The notes under the pieces were generated by a model. It was given only the letters and a program-made list of their open reading frames with translations. It did not search any database and was not told the origin of the DNA. A stretch of 24,257 bases of DNA from Elysia marginata (taxonomy: Eukaryota; Mollusca; Gastropoda; Plakobranchidae): NCBI GenBank assembly GCA_019649035.1, contig BMAT01000250.1:131799-156055 (forward strand), written 5' to 3'. Positions within the stretch are counted from its first letter, which is position 1; the number at the start of each line of letters is the position of its first letter. Below, one piece after another: positions 10,670-22,814 of this stretch. Made by a program: the position numbers and the translations under genes.

Positions 10670-11954
10670 CTGAAAAGAAAATGGAACTAAAAATGAGATA
10701 TAAAATTTATTCAGTGGTTCAAACAACACAAGCTTAATTTTATCCTACTTAGCCTATCTTACTATGAATCTCTGCAATTTCATTTGTCCCTACATAAGTC
10801 TAAACAGCTGACCCCGTACAATGCTACAATAATTCTAACCATCTGGTATCCCATACATTGGGAAAGGTTGTGACTCTTATTTTGTTGATTTGATACTTTC
10901 AAAATAATGAAATTCTTTCCTTTCATGTCTATTTCACGCCAATCATTTTGTACCGAGTACGAATAAAACCTACAAAAATATTGCGCGTTGGGAATCCGCC
11001 TATTTGTAAACTCAGAATTTGACAATACAAAGACACGCTCTTATTCTTATTTTGATATTTAAAAAAAAAACCTGTTACCAGAAGTCCACAGAGAAGCCGA
11101 CACTCATTATAAGAAGGACCATAGTCACAGAGCTGAGCGTAAGGTCCCAGAATGCCATGAAACCAAAAACTCCCACCAGAATCATGATGACCTGGAACAT
11201 CACCAGGCCAACGATAACAGGCTGTGGCAGGAACACGATGGTCACCACCAGCATGACTGCGGATAGAGAATGGATGTTTAATCAGTGCTGAGATAGTTTA
11301 AACTTCCCATCCATTAAGAGCGAGATAACTTTAAAGCCGATTCGGTTTGTAAATCTTGGGGGAGTATTCCCTCTTGTTTCATTGTAGAGAGACTTATAAT
11401 GTACTTTTGTTGTTAATATTGTTCGGTGATTAGAATCGCTTTAAGTTGTTTCCCGTGGAACGTATTGATTATGTTTTCTTATTATTTCGTGACGGCCCAT
11501 GTACCAGAGCTGTAGTTGTATAGCAGTGTAGATTGCACCAGGGGTCGTTTTTTATTGCCGAAAAGATAACAACATGTAGAAAATTATACATGAAAAAAAA
11601 AAAACGAGCCGTTATAGGTTCAAGAGAAAGTGGCCTGTCTATCATAATCTTGATCAACAGTGTCTTGGGATTGGGAAAAAAGATACAAATAAAAAGGCGT
11701 TACGTAAAAAGTAGTTATAACCAAGCTGATATCAATAACTGGATTATATTCTCTAGGGAAAAAGCGAAGAGAACATGGTTGAACTGACTAGAATACAATA
11801 TTGTACATAACTGCATAATGGAGAGCTAAATTATAGTTTAAAGACACCTACAGGAAAATCCTCAGAAGTATTGTAGAGGAGCAAACGATGACCATGAGGT
11901 AAACGGTGAGGGTCAGCGGGAAAGTTGGGAAAAAGATCAAGAGAATGAGAGAGG

Positions 11955-11997
<43 letters not shown>

Positions 11998-12476
11998 TGA
12001 GAGAGAGAGAGAGAGAGTGTTTGATAACGCATTTTAAAGGTAATAGTGACACTGAAAGTTTCAAGGTAATGTAGTAACAGTGAAATCTGAAGAGAGACAA
12101 CATACCCATCACAACGGATCCAATTTTCTCAATATAAACTAGTTTATCTCAAGAGCGATAAGACTAATAATTGTCAAAACAAAGAAAACGACTGCCTTCA
12201 TGAGCTGACTCTCATTAAAAACAAGAGCTTGCCTTCAACTTCATGAAGGTTGTTGTGGAAATATACTCTATGCAAACCTGTAAGAAGGATTAGGATACGG
12301 CCAAAATATAAAAAAAGGGAAAAATCCCTTTGAAGTGATGTTCAGGTAGGACATATTTTCAGAAAAGAATCACTTTCAAGCCGCCTCAATCGTCTCTGGA
12401 ACAGATGTGATGCGCAACGCATTTTTGGAAAATTGAGAGAGAGAGAGAGAGAAACAGAGAGAGAAATAGAGAGAGA

Positions 12477-12536
<60 letters not shown>

Positions 12537-15500
12537 CGAGTTCTTCTTCTAGAGCTCTATGGTGTCACCACAAATAATTGACCGGCTATGCGGTAAAGAT
12601 ACTCGCTCAGAGATCGGGAGGTACGGGTTCGATCCCCGGCCGAGTCAAACCAAGGACTTTAAAATTGGTATTAGTAGCTGATCCGCCTGGTGTCTGGCAT
12701 TATGGATTTAGTGCTAAGTCTGGTCTGCCCGGTGTCAGGATAATGTGACTGGGTGTGGTGTATGCAGCGCTCCGTACATCACAGTGTGGCAGCACGCTTT
12801 CAATTGTCCCAAGCGCCGTCTCTGATATAACCTTGTAGTTGAAAAGAGATGTTAAAATTCAACCAACCAACCAACCAACCACAAATAATTATATCACCAT
12901 TCGCTCAACAATGACAAAACTAACGAATCACTGACCTGCCAAAGTGGACCCAACAGTTTTGAATGTGCTCCACAGGATGGTGACATACTGCTCTATGAGG
13001 ACGAAAGCCTCAGCGTAGGCAAACACATTAGCTGGGGACGCATCGGCAATCTCTCGAGCTCCATTCATCACAGCTTTCTCGTCGTTGGAGTCGATTAGCT
13101 GTGGAACAATGGCAGATCAAGAGACGTTAAGACAGGCTCGCAGCATAACCCATATCTAGATGCAAAATGTAGGCTAAATCAGCACGAGTTGTTTCAAAAG
13201 CCTGAAGCGCATATCTCCTCAATGGTGGGATGTGGAAGAACAACAAATGCAAAAAACATGTTGAAAGGCGCGCAGCAAAGCCATTTCTAAATGCAAAACG
13301 TAGGCCCTGAATGAGCACGATTTGCTTGGTTTTTTGTGACTAACTCTTGAACACATCCCATACAATCATCATTGGACAGCTTGATTACCAAGTGTCACTC
13401 CGAGTTGCCTAAATATTTACCAGTTTTCACATTTTAAAACCTTAAAGAAGTACCTACAAAGGAAGCGATGTAATGGGCTCAGAAAAGCTTGGGCAGTGTT
13501 AAAATGAGACTTGGTTCACTTTGATTGTAATTTGTATGGAAGTTTTACATGCACAATGGAATGGGGTACTTACATGTCTAGGATCGCTAACACAATAAGG
13601 ATCATGTGTAATATTGTTAATAATGATGATTCAACCTGAACAAACACAAAAAACTAAAAGAAAAACAAGACTTTCATCAAGAGTTCAAAATCCGATGTGA
13701 TTAGACAAAATGAATGTAAAAGCAAGGGCCTACCAGTGTGTCAAAAGTTTTCCGAAATGCAGGGAATGTTCGAGTAAATCACGGACACCTGTAAGTCAAT
13801 GAAATAACACTGGCTCAACAGATTCTCTTCGGGAATCGACGCAATCTGCCTGTTTCAACTAATGCTTTTATTTCATAGGTAAATATTTATGACAAAAAAA
13901 CCTGACAACATATAGTTGGGGCATCCTCAATTGTTGCAGCCGTGGGCTTTATGAAGGATGGCACAGGGTCGTGAACGATATAAAAGCTTTGTTGCTGCCT
14001 TTGAAGAGCCGGCTAAACGAGAAGTAAGAAACAACAATTTGGAACATTACCAACCCATGTTGAGGAAGCGTGACATCTAGACGCTATTATCGTCTCATTG
14101 GTGGAGTCAAAAACCACGTCGTTGTAAAAGCGTGTCTGTTGGGCCAGAAATTCATGCAGACCGGAAATGAAGGCTGAGTCTGATGACGTGTTATAGAAGT
14201 TGGTTTTCGCCAAGGAGGTAAGCCAGCAGCTCTCAACATCAGGATCCATAGACGGATGTTTGTGCACAGCAGACAGCAGATCTTGCATGTTCTTCAAAAC
14301 AAGGTAAAGCGACAATAACGAAGGACAAAGACATAAATTATGTTTTCAAGAGGTAAGATAGGCATAATAATCAAATAGATTTAGAATACTTTTCAATTTA
14401 ACTGGTGCTTTCCTAACTCCATAATCTGACTATCTACTTAAAATAGATTGTCACAATGGCTTCAGATACAAAGAAGAAACTTGTTTTTACTTAAAAAAAA
14501 CACTACGAAAGGAAACATTCCGCTACTTTACCATTGCTACTTTTGCTTTTTAGTTATAAAATATTTTTTTTTGTTTTAATTCATATAATTTAGTCAGGTT
14601 TATTGCAGATGGATTCAATGATGGTATTCGTAGCTTTTGTCACAAAATCAATTCCTCAATATTAATTATGTATGATATGGTGTTATCTTTTCACTTCATA
14701 ATCTTTTACAAATTATGTTGTTACCTACAAAAAGACTAGCGGTTTAGTTCTATAACGTTACATTGCAAATATGAAAGGAAACTTACCATGCAACAGATGA
14801 GACAAGCGGTCAGTGACGGAAAGGCTGAAGAAGGAAGAAAGGGTCATTTTTGGACTATTAAATTCAATTATCTAAAAAAAACCCAAAAAACTGCACACGG
14901 TACCTTCAATGCTTCCGCAGAGGAATACACTTTTGCCCCAACCGTGACGAACGACACCGGAATCCACTCACCAAAATCTGTCTGAAGCCAAGCCTAGGAA
15001 ACAAGCATGTTCACTCTTTTGTAAATATGCGTTAAGTAAAACTAGTCTACACTTAGTGAGTGTTAGAGATCAAAGAGTAGGGTCCTCGATATTCTTTGCA
15101 CATGGCATAGTGAGGTTGTTTGCCATTACTTGTTTCGGTGTCTTTACTTTCACCAAGGCATAGCAACCCAATTAGAACTGGATGGACACAGGGGTACGAA
15201 TACCGTACCTAAAGATTTGCACGGATTAGGGATCTAACCCTGGATCTCTGGACCACTAAAGTAGTGATCTTCTTTACTTAATGCTTTCCAACAGGGAAAA
15301 GATTAAAATGGTAATTAAGGAACTTAAATGCATTCACGATGTTAGCACCATATACAATATCTAAAAATAGTTCAAACACAAAACGCTTAGTAGTTACTAA
15401 AGCTACTAAATATATGATTACTAACCGATACACACATCCTTAATGCATGATGGAAGAGGTGCAGCAAATTAAACTCTGTGCATCCTTCTGTGGTAACAAT

Positions 15501-18500
15501 AATGTTAGTGATAATTAATTTCTTAAGTCACGTTCAGACTTAGAACTTTTTCAAGAACTGATCAAATCTTCTGGCCAAACCAGGATACGATGTCTGTACT
15601 GTGTTGAAGAGTGAGACGGCCAAACCGAGAACGATGCAATTTCATGTGAAGGCTTTAGTGCAGGGTAGGTGGTCACTCATCACTAACACCGCGGGCGTTG
15701 TTTTCCGAAGAATTGCCCATAGAAAAACAAGCCTAGTAAAAAAACGATGAAACACAATGCCGTGACGCCTGAAAGACATGAGAGTAAGAGGATTAATGTC
15801 AAATAATTGAACTGTATCATTTGAAAACCTCAGCAAAATACCTGATATTTGTAGAAGTAAGAGGAAGTGAGGACTATGTTCTTCAGGTCAAGCCCCTGTT
15901 TCAGCGTAGTACAGCCCCATATGGCAACGCCCAGGTAGATTGCGAAAAGCAATAGTACTAGCATCCGTACTGGGGTCAACATCAACACTCTGAAAAGTTA
16001 GAATGCAAATGAGGAGATAAAGACACATGCCAATCTTAAAGGACTCTTTTGTTAGTCTTTGTTTTATGCCTTGTATGTCGTTTTGTCTCATAGTTGCAAG
16101 CTTAGTGATTTTTTTTAAAACTTGGATCAAATTGATATATAGTCTTTCATAATCAAATGATATGGATATCAATTCATATATACTAATAAAAAGATAGATG
16201 AAAGAACTTTAATGTAAAAGAGTTAGAATAATTGAATTTTAGTTGAAATGTGCTTTAAAAGATCATAAATTAGCTTATCTGTCAATGTCCCCATCAACGT
16301 TTCAGGGAAGGACTACTGGACAAGAACAGGCATAGTCAAATTTAGTACTTACATCATTCATATGAGTTTATCATTGCTTTGATTTATTTAAACCAAAACG
16401 ATCTAAACACTCAAATTATTATAAAGCTCAGAAGCTTTCCATGTCTACCCAAAAGTAAAAAGTTAGAATAAAAAATTGTGATTATGCCCGTTCTTTGCCC
16501 TGGAGTCTCATGCGCCTTCAAATAACTAAAGACATCAGTTTTGGTGCCACTCAATTTTATGCCAATTGCTAAATCGCAAAAAGAGAAAAGTTGAAGAGTG
16601 AAAAAAAGGAGACGTTGTCTTTTGAGACTGCACATCTTATTTCTCTTAATCACTGTATGTTTTGACCTAACAACACTACGATGTGAAACACTATGTGGTG
16701 AATCATCCCATCTATCCCTCTCTCCGATATTTTTCTATCTTTAGCATTCAGTAAGGGAAACTTAAACCTGGATCAAGATATGAGTTCGGCAGTATGTCTT
16801 TTCTTAATTCTGTGTTAGGTCCTTAGTTCAGTTCAGTCACACGATATTGTCATGTCAGAGTGCTAAATTATCAACTTGCAGCGTTCAAAATTAGAAACCT
16901 ATTGCAGCGATTTATAATCAAAGAGCTGTTCGATTTTTTCTTTCAGTATATTCGTAGCTAAAGAGAATTATTAGTTTTTTTTTATTAGTCTTACTTAGTG
17001 AGAGCAGCCTGCGGTCCCTTCTCACAGATACTCTGATCCTGGCTGGGTCTTGTGGGAATTTCCCCACTGCAGACCATGGCATAACAGGCGCCGCCTTCAG
17101 CCTGGAGGTGCTCACGTGACTTGCTCACGGGTAGACACGTGAACGTATGACGTCTGGAGAACACACGTCTTCCATGGAGGGTAAGGCACGCGCCGAAAAT
17201 AGAAGCGTTGGTGATGTAGCAGAGTAGCACGGTCACCGCTGTGGTGAGAAGAGTGACGGTTTGAGACATGAGAGAGGAGCGAATTAGAAGAAAACTAGTT
17301 AGACCTTCTTTAAAGCAAGAACTTGTACGAAGCAAGAAGTATATGTTTGCTAATCTTGTCTTAATTTGTTTCAGTTTGAAAGTCGCAAAACAACCTATAG
17401 ACTGAAATTTTCCAGAACTTGTAACGAGCTCGCTCGATACTTATTCTTAAACTGAATCTCGGTACCAATTTGTGATGTTTTGGAATAAATTGCTTGAATG
17501 TTTAAAAAAAACCTCATGCAACATATCTTAAGCGTTTTGTGTTTTTTTTTCGAACGGAAGGGCATTTTGGTACATTAGAACAGTGCCTACGGTTCAAAAC
17601 AATAGTATTGAAGCAAATGTCTTCCTTGTAGAAAAAGAATATTGCCGTAAAAAGTTTGCCGTAAAAAGTTCACGGATCAGGGCGATTGCGATCTGAGAGA
17701 AATGAATTACCGATGTAAAGAACTAAGTGTTGGCTTCTTAAAAGACTCATAATATGATTGGGTAATTATATAAAATCGACAGATAGAAAAAAGTAGCCGT
17801 CCTTACCAGTGTAGACACAGAAATTTTTCACGCTGACAAACACAGTGCTAGAGCCGACCATGAACGCAAGGAAATCTGTCACTGTAATTTTAGAGGTATA
17901 TATATATAATAAAGTTTATGCGATGAATAAATTCATACCAATTATAAATAATTGTTTACAACAAAATCTGAACTTGTAAAAATTTACTTTACTTTGCACC
18001 ATAATACAATCATGGAAACAGTCATGTTCGTTTAAACTTCATAACATTATAAGCAGACTTTTACTTTTAAAATAACCGAGACAGCAGAATAGCTCAGAAT
18101 AGACTGATGGATCTTCCTGGTTAAAATTTGTTTGTATTAAAATTGTGTCATCTCATAGACATTGAGCCAGTGATATCTCCAGAGAAGCGGGAAAAGGCTA
18201 ATACCATAATCAAGACGCACCGGAAATGTATGTGCGATATCTTAATAGACTTAAGAGACGTACACAACAAAGATTTCCAATGATTTTTAAAGACTATTTT
18301 GTTGCACATGCTCATATCGGTTGTTGGAATAGGCGCTATATAAAAAGCCGTTATTATTATTATCATTATATCTTGTGTAATATAATTATTTCTAAAACTT
18401 ATCAGTAGATGTGGTCATGGCAATTTTTAATCTCATTAAGCCACCAGATACATTATAATGTGTGTTACGTCCTAATTGAGTTACCCGACAGTCCAACCAG

Positions 18501-21500
18501 AAAGTCCAGTACTTGCATCAACTTAATCTAAGTATCCATAAGTCTTAAATTACATTGAGAATAATACAGAAAAGCGGGAAAATATCTTACGTCTTTACCT
18601 GAAGTGATGGTAATGCCAATGCCAGCCTTTTTAAACACGGTACCTATTCTTTCTGGTACTGTAAGTTGAGTGAATGACAGCGTCTCACTCCAGCCACTCA
18701 TGAGGAGGAACATGTCGTCCACGCCAATACCTGCAGACGAAAAGGTGAAAAAAAACCCTATGAAATTACATGCAAACCAATGATTTCGATGACGCTCACT
18801 AACTTTTCATCCAAATCTGCAATCTAGATCGGACAGATTACCAATAGTATACACTGCCGTTAGATGTAAATATATCTGGGTGTTAATTTCATTCTTTGTT
18901 CCGATTTCTGCTTTGCCAAGACTAGAGATTATTGTGTTGATGTGCATTGATGCCAGCATAGTAGGAGTGGAATTTAAATAATCAATAACTTGACAGATTT
19001 CTCTTCCAAATTGCAACAATCTAGCTTTTATTAGGATTTCATGATCCATCCATTTTTCTATGAGTTTTTTTTAGATAAAGTGGGATTTAATGTTTTAACT
19101 GTATCAAGATTCTCTACTAGTTCCAGGTAAACTAGCTGCATACAAATTCTACAGATTAACTTTATTACTTTATCATGTTTACGGATTCACTGCCTGTATT
19201 GAAAACACAAACAGATTAACTTTATTACTTTATCATGTTTATGTATAGATTAACTTTATTACTTTATCATGTGTATGTATAGATTAACTTTATTACTTTA
19301 TCATGTTTACGTATAGATTCACTTTATACCTTTATCATGATTACGGATAGATTGACTTTATTGCTTTATCATGTTTACGGATTCACTGACTGTATTCAAA
19401 ACACAAATTGTACAGATTAACTTTATCACTTTATCATGTTTACGGGTTCACTGTCTGTATTCATAACACAAATTGTACAGATTAACTTTATCATGTTTGC
19501 AGGTTCACTGTCTGTATTGAAAACGTACCCAGAGTCAAGAAAGGCATGACGCCACTGATGTTGACAAATTTGACACCCACTGCAGACATAAAACCAAAAG
19601 CTCCAAATATGCCCAGCCCGGTGGCCAAGACACCAGCGATCGACAAGAGAGATCGACTAGACACGCAATCTCCACCTGCTCGGCACAAAGAGGTTAACAG
19701 TGGTTTTGAATGCCGCCTTGAATGTAACAGCAATCGGCATTTTTATAGTAAAGCATTGTGACCTAGGAAACAAAGATGGCCTCTAATAAGTTAAAATTGA
19801 GAATTAACATGTCTTAATTGACCGAAAAAGAGTTGTAAATATCTAGAACACCCTAATCTAGAATCTTTAAATGACATATTAGGAATAGTATAGAATGGAT
19901 TTAGATACATGTATAAATAAATCCGGGTGTTTGTTTCACATGTGATGGTATCCTGTCAAGCAAGTTACATTACATGTCACATTGTACTGAATACTCTCCT
20001 CTCAGCTACAGTTTACGGATAAAAAAGCCTAGTGCTGCTATAATTAGCCTTGCATGTTTTTATCAATCGCGTTTTGCTGAGATTACCCGAGGTTATAGAT
20101 GGTAGACTAAGAAACGGGCAACTTAATCATCTTTGCGGTTTTGACATCTTGAATATATATATATCGGGTGCTCCCCTCCAAAATAAAAAAAAACAACAAA
20201 ACAAACAACAACAACAAAAACAAAACAAACAAAAAAAAAAAACGTCCCCAACAGTTGTCATAAAATTTCAGCATATAATGAATCAACTTTTCTCCAACAA
20301 CACCCCAAATATCAATGAAATCCATTGAAAAGTAAGGAAGCGACAGATGTTTTAAAAAAAAGTTACCGAAACTCTCGATTAACAAACATCGACCTCCGAA
20401 ACAAAGCTATTTTGCAATACGCACTACACCCCCGAGAGCACAAATATAATGCTTTGTAAAAAGAATTGTAAGAAGGGATCTGAAGTTAAAGGCCTACAAA
20501 CAAATTTACGCCAGCAGAAAATGAAAAGTGTGAAAGAGAAAAGACGCCTTCGATCTTGGCGCTTTCTGAACAGATTTAGCAATAAGGATGTCAAGCAAAT
20601 TATCTCCACAGATAAAAAGACTTTACTCTAGAGATAGCCAAAAATACACAAAATGACGTTGTCTACAGAAGAAAAAAGTTGGGAATCCCTTTGCAACGGC
20701 TTTACCACGAAATGAATCGGCTTTCGCAGAAAGTTATGGTTTCTGCTGGCGTGTGCTGAGATGGCAAAATCGACATAATTTTCCTTGATACAAAAACTTT
20801 GAAGGCCAATTCTAAGAATTACATATCTCTGCTTTGAAAAAAACTCTTTCAATCATGTCACAAACTTTATCCTCAAGGTGACTTTATTCTGCAACAAGAC
20901 TGTGCTACTTCGTGCAACCCAAAAATTTCCCATAGATCAAGGAGTCGATCCCATTGCCAAAGATGGCTAGCCACCAAAATCTCCAGATTTGAATCCTATG
21001 CACTATGCAATGTGGGGCTCGCTTGTTGAGGTCTACATGGGACGGTCGATTCCCTTCACCGAAAATAAACTGAAAGCATAAATAAAGGAGTGCTTGACAC
21101 AAACAGGTATTGAGGAAGTGTGAAAGTCAATCGCAACATGACGCAATAGAGTTAGAGATATTGTTCAGCTGGAAGGAGGTTCTACAAATCACTTGAAAAA
21201 CTGATTACACTGGAGTTCATGGACTGTTTTTTTCACATTTGAGGTGCGTGCTACCTAGAATCTGTTAACTTCTAGAATAATAAAGCCAGAATCTTCAAAC
21301 TTCATACATCTTGACATGAATAATTTATCTTACTCAGTTTGTATTTTATGCAAACACCATAAACAGGTACGAAGTCATAAGGTGACAAAGTTGAGGACGT
21401 TTTTTTGGCCACCCAATATATCTGTCGTTTTAAGGAAGTTTATCGTATGTGCACCCAAAATAAACCAACAAAGAACAAGAGCAATTTACTTAAACTTCGT

Positions 21501-22776
21501 TTATACGGTAAATTTAAAATTATGTTACGCAAGAATGGGTTGGGCTAAAAAACTCTAACCTGGGCAGAAAGATGCGCCTCTTTTTACTCTATCAGGCTGA
21601 TACAAAATAAATTGATTTTGCTATTTCTGCACAAACGATGTTTTTCCTTAAAACGGCAGTTATGGCATCGCTATTAGTTTTTCAATTTGAAAAGAAAACT
21701 ATATCACAGACAGCTTTTAAAAAAAAAAAAAAGAACTCACATGGAAGCTATCGTTTTACGTGAGGTTTGTTAACCGTTGGCATTAGGCTTTTAGACTAGG
21801 AAGCCAAGAGTTAATGCCCTTTTCAGGTTCATATCATGCTCACTACATATAAAGAATTTTTTGCACACATTCTCTCAACTCTCGCTCGCAAGTACACAAA
21901 ATATCCACATAAAGACAACAAATACACATTGTTTGACTAAAGGAGGCGTTTTGAATAGTAATGCAGTAAATCATTTTAAGAAGTATCAAGGGCTCTTTGA
22001 CTAAAAATTCAGAAAAAAGCTGATACAGTAGAGTATAGCTAAAAATCAAGCAGCATTACTTTGTAACTGTTACAAAGACATGAACAGAAATTTATGACAC
22101 GTTCAGGAAAAAGTCATAACTCTTGTGTTGCCATCATTGGATTAACTGCTTTTAGGAAAATACTGTCGTAGAAAAATAATTTTTTTCATTATTATATTTA
22201 TAATAGACCAGGGAAATGGTATTACAAGCGCTTGACGTTTAAAGGATGGCGTTAAGCTAGTCCTAGAAAAACAATATAAATAAAGGGTGTGCACATTGCA
22301 AAAATGTTGCATTTCGCTATCAAAATGGCTAACGATCTCGGAATTTGGAGCATAACTCGTTTGTGCTAAGGATCAATCTAGATCTACGTAAATTAGGGTT
22401 ATATTGGATTCATTGAACAAAAGAATTTTACTCTAACTTTCTTGAGCATTCGCCATCTTGATAGCGAGACGCTATATTTATGAAATGTGCACAGCCTTGA
22501 TAAGGATTATCTAAATACGAATAACTGGGGGTTACCGCTACTAGCTATCATGGCATAAGCTATCATAAAGGCGAAGGTCAAGGCGAACATGTAGGCATCC
22601 CCTTTGGTACCATTGTCCAACTCAATGTCCATCGACTGGGAGGCTGAGTACGCCAGCTAGACCAACAGAATAGCATTGAGGGATGGGGATGTTAGATATA
22701 ACAATGATGATTAAAATGATGATAGTGACGATGATGAAGGTGATGACGTTGGTGACAATGATGGTGGTGACGATAG

Positions 22777-22814
<38 letters not shown>

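Noticed and set aside
10462-10737. + strand open frames over the last PTCHD exon
   Set aside because: Antisense shadows of a strongly supported coding exon.
16411-16653. Minus-strand open frame of 80 codons in a PTCHD intron
   Set aside because: It does not match the PTCHD family, and the flanking exons join in phase without it.
20050-20385. Lys/Gln-rich and Phe/Leu-rich open frames
   Set aside because: They translate the CAAA-rich expansion in the mariner left end.
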